Positions 1 to 13,319 of a DNA stretch of 64,000 bases are shown piece by piece (within the stretch, counting starts at the first letter, position 1; each line of letters opens with the position of its first letter). Origin of the DNA: Portulaca oleracea (lineage: Eukaryota > Streptophyta > Magnoliopsida > Caryophyllales > Portulacaceae); contig CM055880.1 of the NCBI GenBank assembly GCA_029582165.1, forward strand, positions 2,170,001 to 2,234,000, written 5' to 3'. The notes beneath the pieces were generated by a model. That model had not been told where the DNA came from and did not search any database. It saw only the letters and a list, made by a program, of their open reading frames with translations. A program made the position numbers and the translations under genes.

Positions 1-38
1 AAACCATCAATGTCCCTCTGTTCTTCTCTGCTCAGTAA

Positions 39-410
39 AAGATCAAACCCACCCCCTCCCTCTTTCCCCAACTCCGAACAACTCCCCTCTTCTCTCACAA
101 TTCCCACCTCATCACCCCAAATCTTTTTCATCTCCCTCTCCTCTTTGCTTCTCTCTCTACTCGGGACCACACAATCCACCATGCTCCCTTCCTCTCACAA
201 TCTTACTCGCTCTCTTCCTCTCTACCTCCACTATCGGTGCATGCAAGCAGCCAAGCACCTGTTGCGAGACTCTTCTCCATCATTGACGGTCCTGATCAAT
301 GGGAAAGGCTGCAATTCGAGTATATAAAAGAAGAGGGGAAAGTCGAATTGGGGGCAGAGACGGTTGGTGACAGAGTTGTTCCAGCACACCACTTAGGGTT
401 TGTTCTTTAG
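39..410 (+). other. open frame of unknown nature at the left edge
   Basis: A frame without stop codons runs from about 39 to the TAG at 408–410 and has no ATG. Its first two thirds are CT-rich and low in complexity. The last 50 codons read like ordinary protein (…DGPDQWERL…, …KEEGKVELGAE…). It could be the last exon of a gene that starts outside the window, a gene fragment, or chance. A second frame from an ATG at 10 to 327 overlaps it and looks like a by-product of the CT-rich composition. I do not recognise a family. Confidence 0.25.
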
Positions 411-1204
411 TCTATAGTCAATTTTATGGTTAGAATTAGAAGTGTTTCGTGTTTTTAATGTTGATTTTTGATTCAGATGTTAGATTTCATGTGTTAGGTT
501 GTTTTATTTTGTGTTGAGTCATTTTTGTGTTAGTTTCACTTTATGTTCTTGAATTTCTGGATATGAGAAGTTGATTCCAGTTGAATCTCTTGTGAGTTTC
601 ATTCTTCTGGATATTTGCTTCTTGTTCTGGGATTTGAATTTACCAATGATATTCTAGGTTGACGTTGATAGACATTAAATCTGGTTTGATGGGTAGACAT
701 TGATGTGAAAAATAGGTGATTGTCATGGATATAGAGCGAAGCAGACGGGTAGACATTGATGGAAGAAGTGTTTTTGAGCGGGCAAATTAGGGGTAAAAAC
801 GACATTTCACTTAATTTTCAAAGGCAAATTAGACTTTTACTTTTTTCCGGCCAAAACATGTCGGATTGTCACCCCAGTAAGTAGTAGTTTAATGTTAAGA
901 ATCGTTAAAAAAATTGTGGCCATGATCGATTAAAAAGATGTGTGTGGCGTGATTTTTGCAATTACTAGTGATTATTTTTGTTCGAAACTCCTCTCTTTAG
1001 TAGTCTAGTGTCTCCAAGCCAAGTCTCTTTCCAATAATCCAAACAAAAAAGAATCAATCGAAATTAGAAAATGTTTGGATGGTGGGAGTTGCGAAAGTGC
1101 TTACTCCATCGACACCTTTTGGATCCCCACCAAATCCAAATCCAAACTCCATTACTCCTCCATTGTTGCTCGATTGAAGAAGATCAAGTAAGAAAGATAG
1201 AGAG

Positions 1205-4200
1205 ATGGAGAGCAAAGCAATGCCCTTCATAGCCATGTTAATGGCGGAATGTGCTCAAACGGGTCTGATTATAATCAGCAAACAAGCACTTGCTACTGGT
1301 ATGCCCAACTTCGTCTTCGTCTGCTACTCCAATGCTCTTGCTTCCATCATCCTCCTTTGTTTATGTCTCTTTCTCTACAGGTCTCTCATCGTACCATATC
1401 ATCTCCTTCTTCTCTATTTCTATGTCTTTGTATCCAATTTCATGATTGATTGATTACGAATGTATGTTTATGGGTTGAATTGCAGATCAGGGCGTCCCCC
1501 TCTCAATTTCTCTATACTCTGCTGGTTCTTCTTGCTAGGTCTCATTGGGTTAGTACAGCTGGTTTTCTGATATTTGGGATCATCTTGTATTTGATTTTGT
1601 GTTTTCTGATTGCATGTATGATTGGATTCGTTGCTTGTTTTTAATGGATTCTTCTTGCTCGGTCTTACTGGGTTGTAGCCTGTAGGTTTAGTAATGTTGC
1701 TTTCTGATGCTCTATTGGATTCTCTATAATGGGTTGTGTTCAATTTTGTGTTTTCTGATTGCATGTATGATTGATTGGTTGCTTGTTTTTAAGGGATTCT
1801 AGGTTTGGTAATGTTGCTTTCTGATGCTCTATTGGATTCTATATGATGAGTTGTGTTTAATTTTGTGTTTTCTGATTGCATGTATGGTTTGATTGGTTGC
1901 TTGTTTTATGTGGGTTCTTCTTCCGGGGTCCTACTGTGTTGTAATGCTGTTTTCTGATGCCCTTTTGGATTCTCTGTAATGGGTTGTCTTCAGTTTTGTG
2001 TTTTCTGATTGCATGTGTGCTTGGGTTGGTTGCTTGTTTTTAGTGGGTTCTTCTTGCCCGGTCTTACTGTGTTAGTAATACTGTTTTCTGATACTGTTTT
2101 GGGTTATATTGTGTTTTACGTCTTCTAATTGCATGTATGACTGGTTGCTTGTTTTGATTGGTGTGTTTTTGACATTCTTTTGGATCGACTGTACTCAATT
2201 TTGATCAAATCTTTGTATGCCTAGGGGTTAGAGATGCTGTTTTCTGACATTGTTTTGGATTCCTTGTAATAGGTTGTATTAAAATTTTGCATCTGATTAG
2301 TGTATGTATGATTGGGTGCTTGTTTTTCATTGGAATATTTTTACATTCTTTTTGGACTCACTGCAACGAGTTCTGCTAAATTTTTTGGGTAGAAATGTTG
2401 TTTTCTGATACCCTTTTGGATTTCTGTAATGGGTTGTATCCAATTTTGCATCTTGAGTTGAGGGTATAATTGATTGCTTGCTTCTTTTTGATTGGTATGC
2501 TTTTCACATCCTTTGTGGTTTAGGGTTTAGGGTTTAGTGCCTTGTGATGCTGTAATGCTGTTTCCTGATACCCTTTTGGATTCTCTGTAATGGGTTTCAC
2601 TATAATTTTGCATCTGCTCAGTGCATGTATGATTGGGTGTCCCCCCCCCCCCCCTTTTCTTTTGGTATGTTTCTGGAAATCCTTTTTATTCTCTGGAATT
2701 GTTTGAATTGTGATGTATGAATTCTGATCGATTTTGTCTTTGCATGTTTCTGTTCTGAACCATAGGTGTTTGGCCCAGCTATTCGGATATGCTGGAATCA
2801 GTTATAGCTCTCCTACTCTTGCAACTGCTCTGCTCAATCTTGTACCTGGATTGACTTTTCTGCTTGCCGCCATCTTGAGGTTTGATATTGTCCTTCCATT
2901 TCCCTCACCAGTATCCAAGAATCTCTGTATATTTTGGCATTGTGCTGTAGATTTGTTAGGATTACCTTTCTTTACCCCCTTATCATGCACTCCTGTCCAT
3001 AGGGGAAGTTTGTCTACGTCTGGATCCCCACAGACCTCCCGTTAGCGAGCATGTACTAGGGTTTGTTGTTGCTTTTTTTACCCCCTTACGAAATCATATT
3101 TGACACCTGCTTGATACATTTACTTACTATAAATCTTGGTGTCTTTTGTGCCTAATGATTGTCTCCAATTTCTTAAAGATTGGCAAATATAAATATATTC
3201 TTTCAGTATTTAATGGTCTTTGTAAGTCGTGGAATGCTGAATGTGGTTGTAATATGGTTTTGTTGAAGGAAATGTTACATTAGTGACATCTCACTCTGTT
3301 GACTTCCAATTTAGGATGGAAAAGCTAAATTGGAGGAATTTAACATGTCTTGCGAAACTGGCGGGAACCATAGTATCAATTGCTGGTGCATTTGTTGCAA
3401 CTCTTTATCAAGGACCACCACTTCTAGATCTGTCCACGCCATTGCATTCCCTTCAGCTTCCTCTTTTCAGTGAACAACCAAAGTGGGTTCTTGGAGGATT
3501 GTTTCTTGGGATTGACTGTGTGCTCGCATCAAGCTGGGTTATCATACAAGTATGCATTTGGAAGCACTTGCTTGAAGTTTATATAGTTACCGACTTATTA
3601 CTGGTGATCAGGAGTCTTATTGATAGTGTTTTTGTGTAGGCAGTCGTTCTCAAGAAATACCCAGCAGATCTGATAGTTGTCTTCTTTTATTGCTTCTTTG
3701 CCGCCATTCTATCTGGAATAGTCTCATTGGTAGCAGAAAGAGATCTGAGCGCTTGGAGCTTGGAGCCCAAATTGAGACTATATGCTCTCCTGTACTCGGT
3801 AAGACTAGTCCCTCTTATTTGATATAGTTTTCATATAATTCTAATGATTCGTTCAATTAGCTTGGTCTTACATATTGGTTTCACATATCTTTGTAGGGGG
3901 CTAGTTGAGCATCTAATCTTTTGTTCCTCTTTTATACACAAATATGTATCAATGTATGTATGTATGCATGTATGTGTGTATGTATGTATATATGTGTGTT
4001 TGTGCGCGCGCCGTGTGTGTGTGTGTGTGTATACACACAGACACAGACACATATATGTTTATCTATTTATTTCCTATGAAGTTGTGCAAGGTCGCTATCA
4101 GTTCGTGAAGTGGAGATGTTTTTGCAGGCACCTATTGGATCTGTACTCCAGGTTGGTCTCTCTACATGGTCTCTGCGGAGGAAGGGACCGGTTTTTGTTT

Positions 4201-5130
4201 GCATGTTTAAGCCCCTTGGGATTGCTATTGCTGTTTTTGCAGGGGTTCTATTCTTTGGGGACACTTTGTATCTTGGAAGGTATTCTCTCCCTGCTATGGA
4301 CGAATAGTTATCTACTTAATATTATACAGATTCATTCTGACCTAGGCTAAAACTTTAGATATGGGGGAACTTTCATATGTACATTAGGGAGCCGCACTTA
4401 TGGGAACATAAACTTTGGTCGCGTGATCATGATTAGCATATGACTGTAAACTGTTTTTCTTTTTTAAACTTTTATCAACATGGGTGGAGATATTTTTTAT
4501 CCGCCAGAATTAGCTTCTTCATGCACTCCCGTCATGCATGAGAGGAGGTTGCCTACGTCTGGATTCTATGTTGGGGAGTTCAAGGGCGGATCTAGGTCTT
4601 GTGATTAGGGGTGACCAATATACTATTATATTCATCCAATTCACATCAAACCCATAATTTTTATCACAAATTATAGTGAATTATTGATTTTTTTTTTATG
4701 TTATCGGTGGCCACGGCAATGCCTGGGATCCGCCCATGCTGGGGATTGCCTGCATTAGGTCGATTAAGTAGTTATTGAATTTTTTGGGAAAGGGATCTGG
4801 GGGTTGTTGAATGGATATGCTACTTCGGGACTTCTAAGAAAGGTATCTCTACGTTTATTTTTTCCTGTGAAACTTTCAGCACAAAATTGCACATATATGG
4901 TTTTCCACTCATCCACTACTCTGGATTCAAAACCTAAACCCTAATGAGTCTTCACTAACAAGTGATACTTTTGCAGTTTGGTCGGGGTAACAATAATAGT
5001 TGTTGGATTTTATTTGGTAATGTGGGGAAAGGCAAAAGAAGAGCAGATGAGCCATGCAAGTCGGCTGAGTGATCCTCAATCTAGTACTGAAAAGGCTCCT
5101 CTACTGGGAAGCAAAGTCGAAGAGGCGTAG
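1205..5130 (+). CDS. WAT1-related (EamA/UMAMIT) membrane transporter, copy 1
   Basis: Seven exons: 1205–1380, 1486–1548, 2766–2879, 3315–3549, 3640–3798, 4128–4279, 4977–5130 (350 aa, all GT–AG). The protein belongs to the plant drug/metabolite transporter group related to WAT1 (WALLS ARE THIN1) and UMAMIT exporters. These have about ten membrane helices in two EamA halves and usually sit in the plasma membrane or tonoplast, moving amino acids, auxin or similar solutes. Typical family blocks are visible: GMPNFVFVCYSNALAS in helix 2, ATALLNLVPGLTFLLAAI before a charged RMEKLNW linker, GPVFVCMFKPLGIAIA and GDTLYLGS near the end, then a hydrophilic tail. The start is the first ATG in good context; MESKAMPFIAM leads straight into helix 1. 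Length is normal for the family. The substrate cannot be read from sequence. A paralogue lies 8.2 kb downstream with the same intron phases (2,2,2,0,0,2). Confidence 0.93.
1549..2765 (+). repeat. diverged tandem repeats filling intron 2 of WAT1-related copy 1
   Basis: The intron holds about eight diverged units spaced 115–165 bp apart. Each carries a version of TTTTCTGATTGCATGTATGA followed by a GGTTGCTTG core, with anchors near 1608, 1757, 1872, 2007, 2127, 2293, 2450 and 2613. At least three units (near 1645, 1913 and 2043) also contain a copy of the last ~30 bases of exon 2 plus the donor region (TTCTTCTTGC.CGGTCTTACT). The repeat therefore seems to have spread from the exon 2/intron 2 junction. 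A run of 14 C lies at 2641–2654. Confidence 0.75.
3942..4055. repeat. TATG/TG microsatellite in intron 5 of WAT1-related copy 1
   Basis: Mixed ATGT and GT tandem repeats with a short GCGCGC interruption, entirely intronic. Open frames crossing this region on both strands follow from the repeat and are not genes. Confidence 0.9.
4584..4735 (+). mobile_element. MITE-like element with GGGCGGATC ends, copy 1 (intron 6)
   Basis: About 150 bp bounded by GGGCGGATCT at the left and GGATCCGCCC at the right, which form inverted ends. The middle is AT-rich and contains GTTATCGGTGGCCA. Copies are found at 9714–9875 (reverse orientation) and 20923–21052, so this is a dispersed family. It lies inside intron 6 of the transporter gene. 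No coding capacity. Confidence 0.7.
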
Positions 5131-8100
5131 AAGTCTTTTGCATAATGAAAGGTATGCTTCCTTGTGGCGAGATTCAATTTCAATGGTATTAATGGAGGAG
5201 ATTAAGTGATTAACTAATGAACTTCACCAAAAATGCTCTAAATTATGTAAAACATCTATAAAACATCATATGGCAGATAGCAGTTGTCATAGGAGTTCTT
5301 ACTTAGGCACCGTTTGACATTCTTTTTAGACATTTCAGAAGCCTAAATACCGTTGACAAATCCATGCCATGAATCCTTCCATACCTGCTTTATTCTTAAA
5401 GATTGATTCAAACCGAAAGTATATCTTGAAATTGTTTCTTCTGTTTCCTTTCTCATGTGCATGAATCCTTCAATGCCTGCTTTATTCTTTCTAGAATACC
5501 GGTCAACGCATTTTTACTCCCATACTACAAATGTGTACGTAAGATTGCGTAGATTTGGGTCTCTCCAGACCCTGTAAAAGCGGGACTCACATTGGGAGTT
5601 GTCGCTATTGTCTGCATTTCTATTCAATACAAAATGTCGTTATCATAGCTACAAAAGTCAACCCCGAACATACGGTATAGAACTAAAATGCCTGCATTTT
5701 GGAGTACATACATACCTCTTTGAAGAAGTCCAGCTGGAATATTCATTCATTATCCTCATTTGCAAAATGCAATGAGACATTTCGATCAAATTGCCCCTCA
5801 CCTCTTACATACAATATGCCGCCTCTAAACCAGAGAAGGCACCTCCTCTTGACAATGTCCTATACTTTTCTAGACCTCCAAACATCCATGACATGTCAAT
5901 TTTTCATGTCATCTTTTCCTTTTGTCATTTTGATTATCATCATTATTCTTATTTCTTTAAGAAAGGAATTGTCGGGTCATTTTCTCCATAAAAACATGCA
6001 TCAAGAACCCAACTTTTTATATTTTCAGGAATTTCTTCCGAAAAAGAAAAGAATGTTCTGACCGTTGTTTGTGTTGTGATCGGGATGTCAAAGGGTGGAA
6101 AAAGTCCGAGATATATACAACCATATATGGTATGGGCACAAACACGGATTGAGCATGGAAGCTTGTATGATACATATTATCTTAATCTCATCACCGGAGA
6201 AACATCGGTCTTGTACCCACCGGATTAGGTGGGAAACTTGGTGCCTTAGATCATTCTTTTGGTGTATATGGATCAGTAATTAGGTCTTACATTATTAGGA
6301 CCGAAATCTGAGGTCATAACTCGGTTATTTTATGGCTTAACCCATGACAATGGTAGGTTATATGACTTGGAAGTTGGAACCAACAGAGACATGACATCGG
6401 CTTCGTTTTTTTCTTGATGTATTCATTGGATTTGTATATGTGTAATTGTGTATGTTTCATTGTACTTGCAAACAGATAAAGTATTTATTGTATCGATTTC
6501 GATGATAACTGTGTTTGGGATTCAGTTTGAAAGCCCTTTGTGCAAGGAGATGTACATATTTATAGTGTATGTGTTTCTTAGTTAGCAGTTGGGAATTGGA
6601 TGTTGTTTCTCAATTTCAAAGTATGAAAGGAACTCACAATGTTATCAATAGACCTGTCAATTCGGCCGGGTGGGCGGGTTTCGGGTCGGTCGTATATCGG
6701 GTTCTAGTAAATACGGGTCAGATGTATTCATGTTCGGGTAAATATAGGCGGTGTATTTCAGTTCCGGATCAATCCAACAGGTTATAATTGCTAAGTCTAG
6801 TTATCAATGTGCAACCAGGGATGAAAATAAGCCCAGTTGAACCTGAATTTGGTAGGCTTGACTTGCTAGCGTTTTGTGTTTGAAAATTTGGACTTGAAGC
6901 TTGACTTGTGGGAGTTCATGAGCCTACTTCTCTAATTGTCCTATTGTTAATGATATTGATACTCTTAGTTTTTTATATTACTTTTTAAATAATCTTAATA
7001 TTATCTGTTATTTTACTAAATGCTATTCAAACAACTTAATAGCGTATAAATTATTTTAATTTTAATTTTATTTTTCCTTTAACAATCATTTAATGAAACA
7101 TCAAAAGTTGATTTTAATTAAGGATAGGTAAGTAATTTTTTTGTCAATTATCCTATAGTTTTTTGTGGTAATGGTTTTCCCTTAGCTATTTCCTCCAAAA
7201 AAATTTTAAAAATATGGAGTACCAAGAAACATCATACAAAACAAAACTATTGTCATTTATTGTATAATTTACTAATTTAGGGCCTTTTTTACACTACCTT
7301 AATCTCAATAAGTGTTGTCTGTAGATCAATGTTAATCAGAGCCAATACATATTGTTCTGATGCTATATAATTAGAAAATATGATAAAATGGTCTAATCAA
7401 AGTTGAATATCAACAATAAGTACCTTTAACGGGTTAAAATACATATAATTCATACATCGTTTCTTTTTTATCCATAAATTAATCTTTGAAAGCTCTACTT
7501 TTGCATAATTCCATCACATTTTTCTTACACAAATGAACTCAAATTTCAAATCTAAAATGAAGACAATAAATTCAACTCAATTCTCCAACATTTGTTGAAT
7601 CGAATTTCTACCTTGCAATGCATTTGAAAGTTGAAACCCTACTAGCCTAGGTAATTGAATCATAACCAATGCCCCTCTACTTTATCCTTATCATATAGGC
7701 CGGTTTGTTATATATGTATATATGTAGATGACTCAAATTGTGGTGTGTTTGACAGTTTCTTAGGAAAAACTTTCCTGGGAAAAACTTTCTCAGTAAAGAC
7801 GTTCCCTATGGTCCCCTTAGGAAAATATTTACTAAGTTTGAGAGTGAAATAAAGGGTCACACACTAAAACTTTCTCATCTATTTGTCACAATCAAACATG
7901 AAAAAGTTTGTCTACTTGAAAAAATTGACTAATTTTTTCGAAAAAGTTTTGGAACCAAACGCTGCCTGATTTGTTGTTGCTCCTTTGCCATTGATGTCAT
8001 GTCCTAGTACTATGTGCATGTATGTTCAAAAAGTGGGAAGCTTCCATTCCCATGCAACCTAGACCTTGTAAATTTGTACAACATTTGAATCATTTCATCT

Positions 8101-8928
8101 TTTGAACACTTTTGGATGAATATTCTTTAATTTCATTCATGTAGGTTGGATTAATAGGATCCATTCATGTATTCCAAATATACATACATTAATGCTCCCC
8201 CACTTATGGTGTGGTAGACTTTGTTGATAGAAATGGTGAATAGAAGTGGAATGTCTTGTTATGTTTCTTTTGGAATTGGATTTGGATCCCTCTCTTCATT
8301 TTTATTTTTTATTTTTGGTACATCAAAGGTTCATGCTATATAGCTCAATATGGGAATAAACGAAGTTACCCTCTTTTTTTCATTTTATCTGGTATTTAAT
8401 AAATATTTTATGATTTTCAATGTTTACATTTGGGTGACAAACTTTCACATAATGTTTTATTAAAAGTTACAATATCATACTTTTATGATAGTATTTTGAT
8501 ATGAATATAATGATATTATTTTCATATGATTGAACATTGTATATACATTGAGAAATTAACGATGAAAAATTTTAAAATTCAACTGACTAATTATAATCAT
8601 GGATCAATGTTACAAATAAAATATTAAGAATAGAGTATAATTTTGTTTCATTGATAAAATAAGGGAAAGCTAGCAATTTTAACTCGTGTGGTGGAAATGA
8701 AGTACCTTTTGTATCCAGGTATATATATCCATTACCCAGATATAATTTTAACTTAAACGACCATATTTGAATTATTTTCCGGTCCAAATCAAGATAATAA
8801 AAACCCTAAAATAAATAACGTTGAACCAAAATCCCATCATTTACCCCATCAAAATTTAAGATACGGGAACTAAAAAACATACTTTTACAGTTTACATATT
8901 GCAATAATCTAACAAGCTAAGTAACTAA

Positions 8929-9157
8929 GAGAGAGTTTGGTTGATCAAAAATCTTGGAGAAACTGATTAATTTTTCTTTGTTGATCTAATTTCTCCATAT
9001 TTGATTGCATTTGGGTTTCGGGAAAAATTTTACAAGGGGCCCATAATTTTTCACATTCACTAAAGGTAAATTTTACGTAAAAGAGGAAATACGGAGATTT
9101 TCCTATTACAAAATTACTAGAGAAAACTTTTCCTTGAAATTCTTACCAAACGCTCTT
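8929..9157. mobile_element. Tourist-like MITE (PIF/Harbinger type)
   Basis: Imperfect terminal inverted repeats GAGAGAGTTTGG and CCAAACGCTCTT (10 of 12 match) are flanked on both sides by TAA, the usual 3-bp target duplication of PIF/Harbinger elements. It is 229 bp long, AT-rich inside and non-coding. Confidence 0.6.
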
Positions 9158-9713
9158 TAAATTTATCATCACGAAATAGCTATTTGAATATATAACATTC
9201 TATCTAACATAATTAACCACAATGTAGCCTGCCATTTGTTACAAAAACTAAAAATAAAAACTCTAATAAGAAGACGTATAAGATGATATATATATAGGAG
9301 ATTATTCATAAGTATTAGCTAGCTCTTAGCAGACACCCCAAACAGAGGCAAAGAGCCACATTATCATCAACATTTTTTAAATTTCATTTTTGGATCAAAC
9401 ATAAATCGTCAAAGTTTTTCCCCCTTATTTTTTGGTTGTTTTTTTGCCATTTTAAAAAAAAGAAGAAGAAGAGGCAACGATGGGTTATATACTTATATAT
9501 TACATGGACGGTGGTGCAAGTGTACCCATAATAATAAAACATTCCACCTCAGAAAAAATTGAAGTTGCTGACCTTGCATACATTTCAAGTGTAACTAATA
9601 TATGTAATAATTAAAAAGTCTCCAAAAGGTGGAAAAATCATATATAAATATATGATGTATTTATTCAAGAATCTTCGCTTTATTCCATCATATTTACATC
9701 ATATCTAGTTACA

Positions 9714-9875
9714 TGGCGGATCCCAGACATGGTTATGGGTGGTCACGACCACCGATAACATAAAAAAAATCAATAATTCAGTATAATTTGTAATAAAAAT
9801 TATGAATCTTATGTGAATTCGATGAATATAATAGTGTATTGGTCACTCCTAATCAGAAGACTTACCTCTGTCACT
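9714..9875 (-). mobile_element. MITE-like element with GGGCGGATC ends, copy 2
   Basis: Reverse-orientation relative of the element at 4584–4735, with GGCGGATCCCAG at one end, the shared CACCGATAACATAAAAAAAA segment and GGTCACTCCTAATCAGAAGA at the other. The outer right end is less well kept than in copy 1. Confidence 0.65.
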
Positions 9876-10324
9876 GCATAGCTAGCTATATGGATATATA
9901 TGATATTAGACATTTCAAATTACTGTGAAAATTTACGAAGCTTTTAAAATTATATCGTTGAGTCGATCTACATCTATATCCGACCGCATTTATAATGGGT
10001 AGTCGTACCCGTGATCAAGTAGCATAACGTACATATTGCTTTTGTTTAGTTCTTAATAAATAGAAATATGTCACCATGTATACATTACACTTAAATGTGA
10101 AATCAGTCTTCATATGATAATATGAAGGATAAGGATGAGAACTCACACCTTTCATAGTCAATTTTGCTGTAGTTCGTTTACTGCCCATCGATTTCCCAAT
10201 AATAGTTTTTTTTTTTTTTTTGAAATTCAACATTGGATAAGATTGTAATGCTATGAACTTGCTTTGGAGCTATGATGTAGTATATATATAAATCAGATGA
10301 TGAAAATTAATCAGAAGGAGATAG

Positions 10325-11215
10325 GGGCACGTGAGTCAAAAAATCGGGTACCCGGATCTGTATTCGGATCCAGAACTGGTTCGATCCAATGGATCTGAAT
10401 CTAGATTTTCGCTATTTAGATTCGGGACCATATCATGGCATGTAGGATCCAGAACTGAACTCGGTATTCCGGATACAATTATTTAATACAAAAACTATTT
10501 TAGACTATAATATTAAGTGAAGGCTATTACTATCAACCTATGATCGACACTCTTGGACCAAACCGACAGGTGATAAACCCTAATTTTGCTATAACGTAAG
10601 TCACTACTTCCTCCTTGGCTCCTTTAATCTTCACTGTCACAAACTTCATTCAGTCCTTCCTCATGTCATTGCTCGATACTATCACAAACCCTAATTTTGC
10701 TATAACTATTCTGCGACACTGCCTCACGTCATTGCTCGATACTATCACAAATCCTAATTTTGTTATAACTATTCTATGACACTGTCGAATGTCACGACTC
10801 GATACTGCCCCCAACCCTAGTTTTGCCATAACTATTCAGTCCTTCACATCACTACTCGATATTGCCACAAACCCTAAGGCTGAGACTTTGTATTATTGAT
10901 GTACTATTTGTATTTGTGACTTGATGTTGTAGCGTTTGAGACTTTTGAACCTTGAACTAGTTGTAAGTAGTGATTAAGTTGGTAAATGTCATTGAAATCT
11001 TCAAGTTGCAGTTGCTAGCGCAAGTAAAAAAAAAATTTAGACAACGATAATGTGTTTTTCAAACTGGGTGCCCAGATCCGGATCTATTCCCGATGATTCG
11101 GGACAGGATTATGATTTTAGGATCTAGTTTGAAATGGATCCAAACTGGATCCTAAAATCAGGATCCAATACTTAATGGATTCGGGACAAGATCTTTAAAT
11201 TAGGGTTTGTGCAAG
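10325..11215. repeat. GGATCC/GGATCTG-rich repeat block, possible hAT-type remnant
   Basis: Two zones (about 10340–10480 and 11065–11190) are dense in GGATCC, GGATCTG and ATTCGGGAC words. Both start with a GGGTACCC/GGGTGCCC-like motif. Such clustered subterminal words are typical of plant hAT elements. I could not find clean terminal inverted repeats or a target duplication, so this is only a suggestion. A 63-bp tandem repeat lies between the two zones. Confidence 0.4.
10660..10880 (+). repeat. 63-bp tandem repeat, about three copies
   Basis: The word CTAATTTTG (once CTAGTTTTG) recurs at 10691, 10754 and 10817, exactly 63 bp apart. The units share ATAACTATTC and CTCGATACT segments. A fourth related unit begins near 10580 at a longer distance. 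I see no coding sense in it. Confidence 0.85.
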
Positions 11216-13319
11216 ATCTAGAAGTAATATGTTTTTAGCCAAGCAGCGTGTAATACTGTTTTTGCAAGATCTAGAAGTCCTAGCAAATGGATGTTGTCTT
11301 GCTCGAGGAATCCTCCGATGGAGCTTCCTCAAGATAGCTTAGATGACATGATGACATGATGCGCAGAACGACAAAGTTTAGGTGCGGTACAAGTTTCGTG
11401 CGGATCTTATGACTACGTTGGAGCTACTAGTGCAAAAAAAGAAGTACAAATTCTAAGATTTAGTTCCAATTTTTATTTTTAGTTGTCTATATTGTGATGT
11501 TCTTTATTGGTTTTTTTTATAGCTCTTATCCTATTGTTTTTTGCTGTGTAGTTCCCTACGCCGTTAAAAACACTTTAGCCTGTTCAAACTTTTAAAAAAT
11601 AAAATACGTCTGAATTACACAACTTCTCTTATTTCATGTTCTAATCGGAGGGAAACAAGTTGGTAAAAGTTAATTCAAAAAATAGAGGGCCAAAACTAAT
11701 GTCACATTATTTTAGGAAATTACACTTTAGTCTGATCATATACTTCATGAGTGGTAAAAAACACTTAATAGCCCTTTACATTTTATGTTAAAGTTATCTA
11801 ATTTTGGTCATACAGTCTCTTTAAAATGAAGATAATATTAAGATAGTTTTTAATATTAAAATATTTAATCTAAGTTTATGTCTTTGTGATCCTTTTTCAA
11901 TATATACCTACCCCATTTTTTAGAACATATTAATTAATTGATTGCATTTTTCTTTTGCTTCTATTATGCTTGACAGCCACCAAAAGAACAACAGAAATTA
12001 TTACATCATATTGGTCCTTTTTTTGGCAAATTGCAATGCTAACAATTTATATACCAACCCCCTTTTTTTGAGAGCCAGCATAAATACAGGGTACAGTATT
12101 ACTATTAATTAATTAATCATGAATTTTTAATTAAAAGATTAAACTAAACTGTAGCAATTAGTTTATTAATTAAGGAGATTAAGCAGTGTTTAAGTGGAAG
12201 AAGTAGTAGCTCTAAGAGAAGCCGAAAAGATCCTCAACCTTATTCAAACTAATATCTTATTAGGTTGGCGGGGTATAACCCATTCTTAGCCACAAATACA
12301 AATATACTTGGGACCCTCCACAATCTTTTTTTAATCACACAATTCCAAACTAAACCCAACTTAATTTTAATTTTATTCTTATTATTTAACAAAAAGAAAA
12401 AAATGCATCATTTATAGAAAACCCTGTTCTTTTATGGTGTGGGAAAATTATTCCACTTTTCCCATCCTTTCCTATCCCATCCTACTTTTGTCACTCTATA
12501 CTGTACGTTTTTACCTGTCTTACATGATATATATTTAAACTTTCATATATTTATTGATTGTTATTAAAAATGGTAGGATTAAGTTAGATAACGTAAGGTT
12601 GGTAATGAAAGGAAATGTAACGTATGAAAAATAGAATATAATGACATTGGTTTGATTTGAATTTAAAGATTAAGGTAATGTAAGGTAAGGAAAAAATATG
12701 ATAAACCTAATTTACCATTTTAAATGATAGGATCCACCTTAATAAGTAATACGAATGATGTGACTTGGTTTACTCACAATATTTACTCAGAATTATAAAT
12801 TATATATTTAAAAATTCATATATTTAAATGATACGACTGATTATATGACTTACCTTTCTAAACATTTTCTCGCTTCATGGCATATTTTCCAGCTGTTTCT
12901 CTATCCCACATCACAAAACAACATGCCAAAGTATGACATGTACAATTTTGGTTTAAAAAATATAGGTTAGAAGCAAACCTCAGCAAAGGTCAAAGCAAAA
13001 AAAGAAAAAACAAAGATGACTCAGCTAAATTACTGTATTTGGAGACCAACTCTCCGAGCAGCTACTTCTCATTATCAAGTAGCTTCATAGTACCTCCAAA
13101 AGACACCCAAACCTCCATTCTTTAATCTCATTCTCTTTTTCTTCTTCCTCTCTCTTATATATACATCACCATCGCCGGTAAGTCCTCTCACAACACCGGC
13201 AGAGGTTGCAGAGGAGGACATACGTACTCATCCATCGCTATCTGTCTATATCTATATCTATATCTATATCTGTATCTGTATCTGTATCTGGGATCATATT
13301 GATTGAGCTAAGTTCGTGA

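Larger units (their letters stand above)
5131..13319. other. 8.2-kb intergenic region between the two WAT1-related genes
   Basis: I see no convincing gene here. The first few hundred bases will hold the 3' UTR of copy 1. The rest is AT-rich and holds repeat debris listed separately: a GGGCGGATC element, a Tourist-like MITE, GGATCC-rich repeats and a 63-bp tandem repeat. A GGGTCGGG-rich fragment near 6655–6785 and a possible MITE remnant at about 7745–7970 (GTTTGACAG … CCAAACGCTG) are weaker. Open frames of 60–120 codons in this stretch have no family signature. Confidence 0.6.

Noticed and set aside
2517..2537. TTTAGGG units resembling telomere repeat
   Set aside because: Only about three units within a diverged intron repeat; not evidence of an interstitial telomere.
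3831..4350. Open frames on both strands over the TG/TATG microsatellite
   Set aside because: The + frame crosses an intron repeat into exon 6 in a wrong frame; the true exon is 4128–4279.
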